In this document: one piece after another, positions 36,729 to 46,260 of the stretch | Layout: each line of letters opens with the position of its first letter | How positions within the stretch are numbered: position 1 is the stretch's first letter | DNA from: Maribacter dokdonensis DSW-8 | Lineage (GTDB): Bacteria > Bacteroidota > Bacteroidia > Flavobacteriales > Flavobacteriaceae | Direction: 5' to 3' | DNA length: 64,000 nucleotides | NCBI RefSeq assembly: GCF_001447995.1 | Contig: NZ_LDPE01000001.1 | Coordinates: forward strand, 1,922,001 to 1,986,000 | The notes under the pieces: generated by a model | Told to the model about the DNA's origin: nothing | The model's input: the letters and a program-made list of their open reading frames with translations, nothing else | Database searches by the model: none | Translations under genes and position numbers: made by a program

Positions 36729-39128
36729 TCATTCAACCACAAGAGTCTGTTCAGCAGAAATTAATTGACCTTCTGACCCCATACCCTCAATAAAAAAAGA
36801 GACATTAGATTGAAACGTATTTAAGATTTTAAAAGTAGCGAAACCATTTTCATTGGTCTGTAATTCAGGAACCCAATGTATGGTGCCAAAATTTTCAAAT
36901 TCGTTAGAAAGGTATGATGTGTATTTAGGGGTATAGAACTTCTTAACAGGCTCAAACCCTTCTTTAAGTTCGTACTTAAAAACATTTTCATCCCTACTAT
37001 ACTGATTATTGTAATCTCTTGGTAATCTTCTAGTATAAATTCGAATTACACCACCCGCTCCTCTTGCTCCTTCAAATGACCCAGTCTTATCAATCATAAA
37101 ACTTTCTATTTCGGTTGTGGGCATTTTATATAAAATATCAAAATTTGGTAAACGGGCATTATCTAGGTATATAATTGGAACAGGATAAATATTACCTCCA
37201 AGAAAGGAAGATGGAATAATTGACCTAATAATAACACGGCTTGTACTACCAAACTGAAGCCCCTCCAGCACATTATAACCCCTAGACCTAATAATATCAG
37301 TAACATACGGTAAGCTAAATTCTAGATTTTCAGTTACTTCTGTCATTTTTCTCGACAAGTACCTAGGAATTAAAGTGTTTTTTTCAACAGTAGTTTTAAG
37401 CTTTTCTTCAATTACAGTCACCTCATTTAGGTTTATCGTGTTATCGGCATAAGTTATGCTAGGTACAATTACATCTTCAGAATCATTATCGTTGATAAAA
37501 TCTGTCTTTTCTTTCCATGTGGTTTCAATTTCATTGGGTATACCCCCCAACCTTATATTTAAATCAATATTAACTTTCGCTAATTTTCTATTCTCCCTGA
37601 TCAAAGTAAATTCTAAAGTCTCACCTTTAACCGGAAAGTTCCTTTGAATTAAAAATCTATTGTCCAAAATATCCAAATACCTACTACGGTTATCTGGGAA
37701 ACTAACTAAAAGTTTATCATTTGAAGTAACACCTTTATTATAAATAGATCCTTCCAAATCAATTCCATTTTCAAATTCAAAAAACCGGTTTGGTGCACCT
37801 TTAAAAATATTGGTCCAATCATATCTAGACCAACCCTGGGTCATCAATAAAAGATCAAGATCTTTCTCTTTCTTAGGGGTAACATCCTTAAAATAATATT
37901 TAGGGTTTTCAATGAATCCTTTTACATAAGGCTTTAAATAAAAGGTACTATAGATAGAGTTTTTTTGATTGTAAGAAATTGTATTACCGGGTAAAACAGA
38001 GACACTTAAATTTTGTAGTGCTTTAGCAGTATCAAGTAGCTTAACTTGAATATTCAATGAATCTGATGCTGTAGACATTTTGCTGATCTCTAATTCGGCA
38101 TCTAAAAGATCAGCATGGTTAAAGATTAACCGTTCAGCAATAGGCTTACCATCTGGATTAAATAGGGTCAATATATTCATCCCTTTATTAAGCACTTCTT
38201 TATTTAAAACCTTTGACACGTATAGTTTATTCTTTGGGAAAATTATTGGAATTCTATTTGCGTGGCCGTCTTTATGTACCAACAAATAAAACTGTTTTTC
38301 ATTAATAATCTCTTTTGTTGCAACGTTTGTAGTAAGACTTATAACGAACTGATCATTATTAACACTCTTTACGGTAAAAGAGATACCAACCTTAGAAGGC
38401 TTTTGTATTTTGGTCGTTTTTGTACTACCATCGTCAAATTTTATTTTAGCCACATATTCAATACCCACCTTTGGATTAAAATTAAATTTCCCTAAACCAA
38501 AAATTGATGTATAAAATCTAGCAACTTGCGTATCATTAGTATCGAATACCGACCCTTCTACTATTTTTACACCATAGCCATTAGCATCAGTCACCTTTAC
38601 ACCTATAACACCGGGTGCATCTTCAATTAAATTACCGCCCTCAGGCAGAAATTGAATATCATATTCCCTAACTGATTTAGCCTTTTCAATTAGCTTCTCA
38701 TTTAATATGGTAATCTTCTGAACAAATGAATCATCTTCTATAAAATTCTTCATCCAATTGGTACTTGAACGAAGATAATATTCGCCACTCGCAAGCATTG
38801 AATCTACAGCGATATTACCTTTAAAATAACCATTGCTTGCTTTAAAATGATAGTCATCAAGTTTCTTGCCGTCAACATTATACAACCCTACGTGAACCGT
38901 TGTAGTTTCACTGAACGGTTTACCATTATGCCTATCATACACATAACCTTTTAACCATACTTCTTCATTGACTATGTACGTTGTTTTATTAGTATGTAGA
39001 AATACAGACTCTCGTGGTAATTCAAAATACTTTAAGAATTTATCCTTGACCAATTTGTTACCAATTTCATTTTGGGCCAAAAGAATATTTGAAATCAGAA
39101 TAAGAAATAAAAGCGTTATTCTATGCAT
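36729..39128 (-). CDS. secreted MG2/plug-like protein, copy B
   Basis: 799 residues, same architecture as copy A: signal peptide (MHRITLLFLILISNILLAQ), MG2-like N-terminal beta domains with FLHTNKTTYIVNEEVWLKGY, middle beta domains, a plug-like region (about 625-720, ending RGAGGVIRIYTRR) and a final beta domain (FGTIHWVPEL...GFATFKILNTFQSN). It lacks a barrel, thioester motif or protease site. Being next to the MutS-like gene, with the usual spacing and a shared flank, it is likely the ancestral position; copy A arose by tandem duplication. Cell-surface or periplasmic role unknown. Confidence 0.8.
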   Translation of the reverse strand: MHRITLLFLILISNILLAQNEIGNKLVKDKFLKYFELPRESVFLHTNKTTYIVNEEVWLKGYVYDRHNGKPFSETTTVHVGLYNVDGKKLDDYHFKASNGYFKGNIAVDSMLASGEYYLRSSTNWMKNFIEDDSFVQKITILNEKLIEKAKSVREYDIQFLPEGGNLIEDAPGVIGVKVTDANGYGVKIVEGSVFDTNDTQVARFYTSIFGLGKFNFNPKVGIEYVAKIKFDDGSTKTTKIQKPSKVGISFTVKSVNNDQFVISLTTNVATKEIINEKQFYLLVHKDGHANRIPIIFPKNKLYVSKVLNKEVLNKGMNILTLFNPDGKPIAERLIFNHADLLDAELEISKMSTASDSLNIQVKLLDTAKALQNLSVSVLPGNTISYNQKNSIYSTFYLKPYVKGFIENPKYYFKDVTPKKEKDLDLLLMTQGWSRYDWTNIFKGAPNRFFEFENGIDLEGSIYNKGVTSNDKLLVSFPDNRSRYLDILDNRFLIQRNFPVKGETLEFTLIRENRKLAKVNIDLNIRLGGIPNEIETTWKEKTDFINDNDSEDVIVPSITYADNTINLNEVTVIEEKLKTTVEKNTLIPRYLSRKMTEVTENLEFSLPYVTDIIRSRGYNVLEGLQFGSTSRVIIRSIIPSSFLGGNIYPVPIIYLDNARLPNFDILYKMPTTEIESFMIDKTGSFEGARGAGGVIRIYTRRLPRDYNNQYSRDENVFKYELKEGFEPVKKFYTPKYTSYLSNEFENFGTIHWVPELQTNENGFATFKILNTFQSNVSFFIEGMGSEGQLISAEQTLVVE

Positions 39129-39177
39129 AAAAAAGACGGAAAAATATTACACCGTTAAATCTATGAATAAAATATTC

Positions 39178-40950
39178 TTACTCAATAATCCCCATCTTTT
39201 TTAACAGAAAAGAAGCGTTCATATTTTGGCATATACCATCTTTGAACGTATAATCAAAATGCAATTCGTTATCTATGATTTCAGCATCAAAATAATGGTT
39301 TTTAACCGCATTATATTCATTGGCGACTTCACATAGACTAAGGTCGTGAGTGGCTATAATCCCGGTAGATTTACTTTTCACCAAGCGTTCCACAAACTTT
39401 CGTGATCCTAATGCCTTATCAGTACTATTGGTTCCTTTTAAGATTTCATCCAGTACAATGAAGTAACGATCAACTTGTATTTCATCTACTATATAACGTA
39501 AGCGTTTTAACTCAGAAAAGAAGTAAGACTCATCATCTGTCAATGAATCTGTAGTACGCATACTCGTTATTAATTTTATAGGGGAATAACTGACCTCTTG
39601 GGCACATACGGGCAAACCAACATTCGCCATCATAATCTGCAAGGATACCGTTCTTAAAAACGTACTCTTACCTGCCATGTTAGCTCCTGTGATAATAAAG
39701 AACTGTCCGCCCTCTATAGTAATATCATTCAAGATACTTTTCTTGGGATCCAATAAGGGGTGACCTGCGTTTTTAGAATTCAACACCACCTCATCATCAG
39801 TAATTGTAGGATACGTAAAATTTGGATGGTTAAAAGCAAAGTTCCCTAAACTGTTATAAGCATCAAAAAATGCGATAGTATTGAACCAGGTTTCCACGCT
39901 TTTACCGTGTTCTTCGATCCATTTTTCAACTGCCAGACAATCGGTTAACGAACGAAGAAAAAATCCGTTAGCAAATATTAAATACAATAGATTATTATTA
40001 CGGTCTAGATTGCTCAATAACGAAGCAAATTTCTTTAACACCTTAGAATTTTGCTCCCCATTACTTAAAATATTCGCCTTCTGCCTCTTTAATAAATTTG
40101 ATGTGAATTCAGTCTCTTCAATCATAGCCAATAGCTGATTGTACTGATCAAAGGTAGACTTCATTTTTGTGGCACTTTGACCTAAATTGGTTACTTTTTT
40201 AGTAAACAAACCAACAATGACCATCCCTAAAACCAGCCATGTTATCAACACTGATTCTGGTAGGTAATCCAAAAAGTACGCTATGAATATAACTACTGAA
40301 ATAATAGAAAATACGGAAGGAATAAATTTCATCGCCTTTGGCACAAAGGGCTTATAGTTCTTTAACCAAGTAGCGATAGTATGTGTAGAAGTTTCTGTTT
40401 TCGTCAATGCTGCCATGGCTGAAAACTCTTGCCTCCAATCTACTTTCTCCGCTATCTTGGCAATAGCTTCTTGTTTTTCCTTTATCTCATTTATGGAATT
40501 TTCCTTATAGATATCTGCCAACAACAAGCTACCCTCGGCAAGTTTTGTTCTGTTGGAAACTTGATAAAAAGAACCTTCGCCAAAAAGATCAATATCTTGA
40601 CTGAAATAATGAATATCGTCAGCAAATTCCTTTCCGTTGGGAAGGTTAGAATAATCCCTATTCAACACCTGTAACTCTACCGCATTAATTTCCTTTAATG
40701 CCTCTAATTTTGATTTTTGATGTTTAAGATTAGTGTATTTGCTCACCAAATACAAGAACAACGGTATACCCACACATAATACACCAATGACATATTTAGC
40801 ATCTACAGATGCGAAATATATGGCAACAATGGTCCCAAGAAATATAAGCAAACGAAGTATACTGAACGTATATAACTGTTTGGTCAGTGCCTCGATCTGT
40901 TTTTCAAAACCGTTTACTTTAGTGGTATAAAACTCTTCTAAATTATTCAT
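39178..40950 (-). CDS. membrane-anchored MutS-like ATPase
   Basis: 590 residues. Two helices near 30-70 and two near 215-250 anchor it in the membrane, which true MutS lacks. The C-terminal MutS domain V is intact: Walker A GANMAGKST (422-430), signature-like TDDESYFFSELKRL, Walker B YFIVLDEILKGTNSTDK and ATHDLSLCE. The mismatch-recognition domain I is absent, so it is not a mismatch-repair MutS; the family is common in Bacteroidota with unknown role. Its last 16 codons have a decayed copy at 36582-36632. Confidence 0.88.
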   Translation of the reverse strand: MNNLEEFYTTKVNGFEKQIEALTKQLYTFSILRLLIFLGTIVAIYFASVDAKYVIGVLCVGIPLFLYLVSKYTNLKHQKSKLEALKEINAVELQVLNRDYSNLPNGKEFADDIHYFSQDIDLFGEGSFYQVSNRTKLAEGSLLLADIYKENSINEIKEKQEAIAKIAEKVDWRQEFSAMAALTKTETSTHTIATWLKNYKPFVPKAMKFIPSVFSIISVVIFIAYFLDYLPESVLITWLVLGMVIVGLFTKKVTNLGQSATKMKSTFDQYNQLLAMIEETEFTSNLLKRQKANILSNGEQNSKVLKKFASLLSNLDRNNNLLYLIFANGFFLRSLTDCLAVEKWIEEHGKSVETWFNTIAFFDAYNSLGNFAFNHPNFTYPTITDDEVVLNSKNAGHPLLDPKKSILNDITIEGGQFFIITGANMAGKSTFLRTVSLQIMMANVGLPVCAQEVSYSPIKLITSMRTTDSLTDDESYFFSELKRLRYIVDEIQVDRYFIVLDEILKGTNSTDKALGSRKFVERLVKSKSTGIIATHDLSLCEVANEYNAVKNHYFDAEIIDNELHFDYTFKDGICQNMNASFLLKKMGIIE

Positions 40951-41035
40951 TCAAATAAACCCTTTAAAAAGGTAAAGATAACCTTAGAAAATGGTTTCTA
41001 TAAATGGAAAGTAGTTTAATAATACTCATTTCTTG

Positions 41036-41518
41036 CTATAGATTATCTGTAACGGCGCCCTCATAAGTAGTGTAATTTATTTTCAGAAGATTCACCATAC
41101 GTAGTTGACTTTTCAAATCTTCTATAATACCCATTTTAACTCCTACATCAGCTTTTATAGAAACTGTTGCCACACTTCTTAAATGCTGTGGCATTGACGA
41201 TAAAGCTTGTAGCGCATAATCACCAACTTCATCTACGGTAATAAATTTATTATCCATTTGAATTTTTGGTTCATCACCTAAATTGGTCTTGGCTTCTGAA
41301 GTAGGTTTACCTACATAAATTTCAATCACCCGATCTTTCTTATCCAATTTTTCCGTTTCGGTTGCCGTTGGCAGCGTATTCTCAACCAATAAATTTTGAT
41401 TCTTCATAACGGTAACCGTCATAAAGAAAAAGAGCAGGATAAAAACAATATCTGGCAATGATGCTGTTGATACTGGAGGTAAGCTTTTACTAGATCTGTA
41501 TTTGTTAAATTTTATCAT
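41036..41518 (-). CDS. exbD: ExbD/TolR-family biopolymer transport protein (second)
   Basis: 160 residues. Short cytosolic N-terminus, one transmembrane helix with the conserved Asp (STASLPDIVFILLFFFMTV, Asp about 24) and a periplasmic domain. With ExbB it forms the proton-driven motor that energises TonB for outer-membrane receptors. It follows the first exbD by 4 bp, the usual paired arrangement in Flavobacteriia. No exbB or tonB is in this operon as seen in the window, so the partner is encoded elsewhere. Confidence 0.92.
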   Translation of the reverse strand: MIKFNKYRSSKSLPPVSTASLPDIVFILLFFFMTVTVMKNQNLLVENTLPTATETEKLDKKDRVIEIYVGKPTSEAKTNLGDEPKIQMDNKFITVDEVGDYALQALSSMPQHLRSVATVSIKADVGVKMGIIEDLKSQLRMVNLLKINYTTYEGAVTDNL

Positions 41519-41522
41519 GGTC

Positions 41523-42140
41523 TTAGTTATTTACGGTTTCTGGTTCTAAAATTTTCTGCGGATAGAGCGCTCTAATAACTTCAAGTCGTTCTTTTAAAAT
41601 CTTCTTTTGATCTTCACTAATTTCATCATTGTAATAATCAGAATAAATGGTTTCATAAGTGGTATTGAACAAACGAAGACTTTCTCTATTACGAAGAAAA
41701 TTATAAGCCCCTATTACTTCATTTTGCACCGACACATAGACAGGATAGCTACTATTACGTTGCGTTTTAATGGAAATGATAGCCTTATCCGGATTCTCTG
41801 ATGAATTTGCAAGCCTATTACCTTTACAATGCGCACAGAACGCTTCATTTCCATTTGAGATTCCGCCATTATCAATAAAGGCAATTACTTTGTCTCTAAG
41901 ATTTTTAGAATCTACAATATCATCTTCCGCCATTATTTTATCGGCATTATTTATACTGATTTCAAAAAGGTTTTTTTCTTTTATATCAACGATATTATCA
42001 GACACATCTGGAGGCAGAGATCGATTGAGCCCAGTATCATTTTCTATAGATGTGGTAACCAAGAAAAAAATCAATAATAGAAAAGCGATGTCAGCCATTG
42101 ACCCGGCATTAACTTCTTGTGGTGATCTGTGGTTTTTCAT
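41523..42140 (-). CDS. exbD: ExbD/TolR-family biopolymer transport protein (first)
   Basis: 205 residues. Transmembrane helix with conserved Asp in GSMADIAFLLLIFFLVTTSI (Asp about 18), then a periplasmic domain larger than usual, including a CxxC in FCAHCKGNR (about 100-106) that could form a disulfide, and a C-terminal helical extension (QKKILKERLEVIRALYP). First gene of the exbD pair; the 150 bp upstream shows no clear promoter motif. Proton-motor subunit for TonB. Confidence 0.92.
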   Translation of the reverse strand: MKNHRSPQEVNAGSMADIAFLLLIFFLVTTSIENDTGLNRSLPPDVSDNIVDIKEKNLFEISINNADKIMAEDDIVDSKNLRDKVIAFIDNGGISNGNEAFCAHCKGNRLANSSENPDKAIISIKTQRNSSYPVYVSVQNEVIGAYNFLRNRESLRLFNTTYETIYSDYYNDEISEDQKKILKERLEVIRALYPQKILEPETVNN

Positions 42141-42292
42141 AAATAGTGGTTTTAAACACTATTAAGTACAGCAAATCAATAAGTATTAAAAAGTAAGAAT
42201 GAGCGAATGGTGGTTTTGGGTGAGGGAATGGCCTATTTATGTTATTAAAAAGTTTTAAATAAATGCCTTTCCAACATCCGCTAAAAAAAGTA

Positions 42293-42742
42293 TTATTCTA
42301 CCATGAATTTAGCATAGTTATTTCGAATGTATTTAATTCTGAAATCTTCTATTCCCTCTAAGTCATAAAAATCATCATCAAGCGAATCAAAATCAGGGTT
42401 TCTTTTCTTTTGAAATTCATCATTTTGATTTTTAAATACTTCTATAGCTTTTTTGGTAACAACAAGATAATCTTCCGCCTTTATACGGCTAAGTCCATTT
42501 ACCGCGTTAAACCCATAATCAAGTCCATTATTATGGAAAAACTGATCAAATCCGCCATTATGCACTTCAGATTCCAGAACCCAAGTAGCTAATAATTCTG
42601 CCATTGCAGAATCTGCGCTATCTAAAGTCTCTCCAAAAGTCCCTAAATACAATTCAGTTACTTTACCGTAAACCAAAGTAATTAATTCATCGTCCTTCGA
42701 GCTTTGTAAATCCTTGAGTGTATATTTAACTTTCTCTATCAT
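42293..42742 (-). CDS. DUF4375/DMP19-like protein
   Basis: 149 residues, soluble. Contains the family core TWVLESEVHNGGFDQFFHNNG and NGLSRIKAEDYLVVTKKA. The C-terminus (DDDFYDLEGIEDFRIKYIRNNYAKFM) is acidic, and the DMP19 name refers to a DNA-mimic protein in Neisseria; mimicry here is not shown. Last gene in a run of seven on the same strand with short gaps. Function unknown. Confidence 0.8.
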   Translation of the reverse strand: MIEKVKYTLKDLQSSKDDELITLVYGKVTELYLGTFGETLDSADSAMAELLATWVLESEVHNGGFDQFFHNNGLDYGFNAVNGLSRIKAEDYLVVTKKAIEVFKNQNDEFQKKRNPDFDSLDDDFYDLEGIEDFRIKYIRNNYAKFMVE

Positions 42743-42765
42743 TTTTTAAATGTAATATCAAACAA

Positions 42766-43119
42766 TTACAACCCCTCCAACTCCGCCTTCACCTTCCTAG
42801 TCAATTTAGAAACCACTAAATCATAAGAATGGTCTATTAGTTCTTTTGTAAGATCTTTAGATATTTTGTCTAGATAAACGGTATTCCAATGCTTTTTGCT
42901 CATGTGCCAGCCTTCTATAATACCATCATGTTCTTCACGAAGTTCTATAGCCCTATCAGGATCACATTTTAGGTTAATACGCAAAGGCACATGATCCAAA
43001 CCACATAAGGCGAACATCTTGCCCATTACTTTGAATACCAGGGTGACCTCATCAAAAGGAAAGGATTCTGTAACACCCTTTTTCGCTATGCAGTACTCCC
43101 GGTATTCTTCAACATTCAT
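42766..43119 (-). CDS. MmcQ/YjbR-family protein
   Basis: 117 residues covering the YjbR fold: YREYCIAKKGVTESFPFDEVTLVFKV at the start, RINLKCDPDRAIELRE in the middle, HMSKKHWNTVYLD and the C-terminal helix YDLVVSKLTRKVKAEL. Structures of the family resemble DNA-binding CyaY-like folds, but function is unproven. It ends 23 bp before the DUF4375 gene and starts 1 bp after the GNAT stop, so it is co-transcribed. Confidence 0.9.
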   Translation of the reverse strand: MNVEEYREYCIAKKGVTESFPFDEVTLVFKVMGKMFALCGLDHVPLRINLKCDPDRAIELREEHDGIIEGWHMSKKHWNTVYLDKISKDLTKELIDHSYDLVVSKLTRKVKAELEGL

Positions 43120-43120
43120 T

Positions 43121-43663
43121 TTATGATTTTTTGGCTTTTACCTTTTCTAAAAACGCTGAGGCATTTTGCCAATAATATCTGATTTTCAAAAAAGTCTTAT
43201 CTCCAATATCATTAGACTCAACAGTTTCCATAGCAACGCCACCTATTTTTTCATAATAGGAAATCGCAGCGGCGTTGGTATCTAAAACCCATAGGTAAAA
43301 ACCATTTTCACTATTCCGCGTTAGGATTTCTTCCGCTAAAGCGGCCATTAATTTTGTACCTACACCTTTTCCTTGAGTATGTAAGCTTACATGTAAATTA
43401 TCCAGTAAGGTACCGTATTGGGCATCATGATTGAAATAGGCACACATAAAACCCAAAAACTTGTCATCTTCCTCCGCAATAACAACAAATTGATTATCTG
43501 ACGGATTTTCAAAGCGCTTTTTCCATTCAATCAATCTATTATCGAATGCTAGGTGATCTAAAAAATGATTACTAAAGGAGTCTCTATAATTTTGCTGCCA
43601 GCTTACGGAATGTAACGTTGCAATGTGCTCAACATCAACTTTAGTAGCCTTTCTAAAAACCAT
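43121..43663 (-). CDS. GNAT-family N-acetyltransferase
   Basis: 180 residues with the GNAT fold; the acetyl-CoA binding motif is in LHVSLHTQGKGVGTKLMAAL (Q/R-x-x-G-x-G), and the final YEKIGGVAME segment is typical. Substrate (amine of a small molecule or protein) unknown. Middle of the seven-gene operon; 1 bp separates it from the YjbR gene. Confidence 0.9.
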   Translation of the reverse strand: MVFRKATKVDVEHIATLHSVSWQQNYRDSFSNHFLDHLAFDNRLIEWKKRFENPSDNQFVVIAEEDDKFLGFMCAYFNHDAQYGTLLDNLHVSLHTQGKGVGTKLMAALAEEILTRNSENGFYLWVLDTNAAAISYYEKIGGVAMETVESNDIGDKTFLKIRYYWQNASAFLEKVKAKKS

Positions 43664-43673
43664 AATATCGTTC

Positions 43674-44081
43674 TTAGATTCCTGTGGAATCGTAAACGAT
43701 TACCTTAGACCATAGCTTTTCCGACTCTTCTATAAACAGTTTATGAGGAGCCTCATCTTGATAGGCTTGTTGAGATTCCGCAGAATCAAAACTTACGATC
43801 AATGAATAGGTAAAAGAACCATCTACTACATCTCTACTAGCCTTTGGAGGAGTGCCAATAAATTTTGTCTTCGCATAACCAGAGTTATCTAAAAATTTAC
43901 GCAAAGAAGTTTCAAAAGCGGTTCTGTCTGCTTGATTATCAGGATTTTTCAACCAAAAAAATACAGTATGGGAAAAATTAGCATCAAATTCTCTCATTTT
44001 ATCATCATTTTGACCAAAAGTTACAGTGGTCATTAGTGTTATTACAAGGATACAAATTACGTTTTTCATTTTAAAATTCAT
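43674..44081 (-). CDS. exported Dabb-domain protein
   Basis: 135 residues. Signal peptide (MKNVICILVITLMTTVTFGQ from the second Met at 44069; the frame opens at 44081) followed by one dimeric alpha-beta barrel domain (ANFSHTVFFWLKNPDNQADR...VDGSFTYSLIVSFDSAESQQ). Dabb proteins bind or transform small molecules and are often stress-inducible in plants; in bacteria the role varies. Export is unusual for the fold but common in Bacteroidota relatives. Confidence 0.85.
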   Translation of the reverse strand: MNFKMKNVICILVITLMTTVTFGQNDDKMREFDANFSHTVFFWLKNPDNQADRTAFETSLRKFLDNSGYAKTKFIGTPPKASRDVVDGSFTYSLIVSFDSAESQQAYQDEAPHKLFIEESEKLWSKVIVYDSTGI

Positions 44082-44087
44082 TTTTAA

Positions 44088-44714
44088 TTACTGTTTTTCT
44101 TCTAATAGTTCTATTTGTTTTTGTGGAATTTTTAGGGCCGTATAATCAAGTGTCCACCCAATAGTTTCCACAATTTTTTCCATGATCAAAACGGTTTGCA
44201 AGGCTTCTTTTCTGGCCGTATCCATCAATCCGCTTTCCGGTATTTTCTCTCTAATGTGACTCTTGGCTTCTGCGTTCAACTTTGTAAGATCATCAGGAGC
44301 AAAGAAGTTGAAAAATCCGCTTTTAATATCATAAAATTCCAATTCTGGTTCAATACTCAATACTTCTGGTTGAGGAAAATTATCAAGAATAATTGTTTTT
44401 TTACCCTCATCTGCATGCATTAGTATTTTACTTAGATCATAACCAATATGGGCCTTCGCTTTTATAACAACAAGTGCTTTCTTTTTACTGCTTACTAAAC
44501 TCATGAAATCCTTTACATTTTCATATTTGTAGATTTCGGCAAATTCGCCTTCTACAGAAATCAATTTGCAAACGCTTTTCATTTTTTCTAACAACACGGT
44601 AGATTGGTGTGTTGTTATCTCTTTACTTTTCTTGCCCTTAAAAAAATTAAAGAGCCAATACATACCAATGGCCCCTAGAACCAGACCTAGAATCGTATCA
44701 AAAATATTATCCAT
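44088..44714 (-). CDS. DUF4230 protein
   Basis: 208 residues: an N-terminal membrane helix (FDTILGLVLGAIGMYWLFNFF) and a DUF4230 domain with KSVCKLISVEGEFAEIYKYE and AKAHIGYDLSKI, ending in a helical tail. The family is common in Bacteroidota and Firmicutes without known function. Its start overlaps the stop of the DUF4260 gene by 8 bp, so the two are translationally coupled. Confidence 0.85.
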   Translation of the reverse strand: MDNIFDTILGLVLGAIGMYWLFNFFKGKKSKEITTHQSTVLLEKMKSVCKLISVEGEFAEIYKYENVKDFMSLVSSKKKALVVIKAKAHIGYDLSKILMHADEGKKTIILDNFPQPEVLSIEPELEFYDIKSGFFNFFAPDDLTKLNAEAKSHIREKIPESGLMDTARKEALQTVLIMEKIVETIGWTLDYTALKIPQKQIELLEEKQ

Positions 44715-45066
44715 TTTTATTTCCTATTTCGCCTAAATGCGTAAACTTAAACCCTTTATCGTATTTAAGTCCGTAACCAAAGATACGGTCCATAGCCGTA
44801 TGTATAAAAAGAATTGTACCTATTAATTGAACAATGGGTAGCATAAAGTAAATACCCACAAAATACAAAAGCACGGCAAAACCCCTGTGATGAAATAGGT
44901 TATAGGACATTGCCCCAATTTTAGCACCCAATAAATACCCTAACATAGAAACATCTGGAGTAAGTATCAAAACCGGCAACCACCACCATTGATAACCTAA
45001 TAGACCAAACATAAAAATACCAAGAACCATTAAGGCGAGTTCCTCTAATTTCAGTAGATTTTTCAT
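44707..45066 (-). CDS. DUF4260 membrane protein
   Basis: 119 residues with three to four helices; the DUF4260 signature GYQWWWLPVLILTPDVSMLGYLLG and YNLFHHRGFAV is clear. Small integral membrane protein of unknown role. It overlaps the cyclase-family gene upstream by 4 bp and the DUF4230 gene downstream by 8 bp. Confidence 0.87.
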   Translation of the reverse strand: MKNLLKLEELALMVLGIFMFGLLGYQWWWLPVLILTPDVSMLGYLLGAKIGAMSYNLFHHRGFAVLLYFVGIYFMLPIVQLIGTILFIHTAMDRIFGYGLKYDKGFKFTHLGEIGNKNG

Positions 45067-45815
45067 AATAATTCAATTTTATAAAGCACAGGTCTGCTTG
45101 GGCTGGCATCATTTTCAAAAGGTGCCACCTGTAGATTTAAAAAGTACGAACCGTCAATAATCGATTCGGGAACATAAATAAATTCTGTAATCGTTGCGTT
45201 TAATCTTACTTCCCCATTAAAATTCCAAAAGGCTTTATGTGCCAAAAGAGCACCGTTATCCTTTTCCTTATCTACAGATGGTAAATCTATCAGTAAATGT
45301 TCAATACCAAGTTCTCTTAAAAACACCATGGCATCTTCTAAAATGTATGGCGGATTGCTATTGGAGTACTGCTGGGTTAATTTCATAGCTGTATTTGGTA
45401 AGGTTCTTATCACCAATGCGCTAAGAGCTGTTCCACCTAAGGCTTTTTGTAACTGTTCTTTAGTAATGACCAAATCTTGGTTTTCTTTCGAAGGTGAAAT
45501 AGTAATGACCTCAGCCAGAAAGAAAAACTGTTGTAAATATTTGTTTACAGATTGATGCTCTCTTGATATATGCCCTACACATTCGGTATGTGTACCATGC
45601 GAATGCGGATTAAACCAAATATCATAAAAGTTAGTACTGGCACCTGCAGGAATACTACCAACAAAATCCTTATCCCGATGCGGTTCTATTATGGGAGCAT
45701 CAATATACCATGCGTTGACATTATCCTTTTTATTGGTTATGGCAATAGAAATATCCAATGGTTTAGTCAGGTCTATTTGATATTGGTTAGCATTGTGGGT
45801 AATGGTAGTTTTCAT
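45063..45815 (-). CDS. cyclase/kynurenine-formamidase-like family protein
   Basis: 250 residues from the ATG at 45815; the frame also opens at a TTG (45830), but the ATG is better placed. The metal motif of the family is seen as HSHGTHTECVGH (about 77-88), where the usual Asp of HGTHxDxPxH is Glu, with ALVIRTLPN and LLIDLPSVDKE further on. Family members are Mn- or Zn-dependent hydrolases acting on N-formylkynurenine or cyclic amides; the substrate is not known. First gene of the seven-gene run, facing the repeat array. Confidence 0.85.
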   Translation of the reverse strand: MKTTITHNANQYQIDLTKPLDISIAITNKKDNVNAWYIDAPIIEPHRDKDFVGSIPAGASTNFYDIWFNPHSHGTHTECVGHISREHQSVNKYLQQFFFLAEVITISPSKENQDLVITKEQLQKALGGTALSALVIRTLPNTAMKLTQQYSNSNPPYILEDAMVFLRELGIEHLLIDLPSVDKEKDNGALLAHKAFWNFNGEVRLNATITEFIYVPESIIDGSYFLNLQVAPFENDASPSRPVLYKIELL

Positions 45816-46238
45816 TTTAATTATGCTCAAATTACAAGGTTGTTTTGAGATAAGAAATTTACGACTTTTTGTGCGGTTATGATTAAAGCATATAGATCAG
45901 ATAAGTATTCGCGTTCCGGACCCGTTCTCGATACAATTTTTCATTTCCGTTTTACTCCAATAAAAAATCACTCGAACTGACAGTACATTTTACTTTTACC
46001 TTTACAAACGGATTATTCAACCACTAATGTCACTTCGAGTGAATTTACGAGGCACGAGTAAATTTGCATCGAGAAGCTCTCGTGTTCCGAACCTGTTCTC
46101 GATACAATTTTTTATTTCCGTTTCACTTCAATAAAAAACCACTCGAACTGACAGTTCATTTTATTTCAACCATTACAAACAGTTTATTTCAAGCACCAAT
46201 GTCTCTTCGAGTGAATTTACGAGGTACGAGGAAATTTG

Positions 46239-46260
46239 CCTGCCCGCCGTTGAGGAGGGT
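46239..46260. repeat. G+C-rich 21-22 bp insert inside A' arm 2
   Basis: TGCCCGCCGTTGAGGAGGG and flanking bases interrupt A' between AAATTTG and TATCGAG. The same insert, with one change at its left end, is in A' arm 4 (46937-46957) but is absent from arms 1 and 3. It explains the 193/192-bp pitches versus 171. Confidence 0.85.

Noticed and set aside
39178..40950. Mismatch-repair MutS or MutS2
   Set aside because: It has four membrane helices and lacks the mismatch-binding domain I and the Smr domain of MutS2; only the C-terminal ATPase matches.
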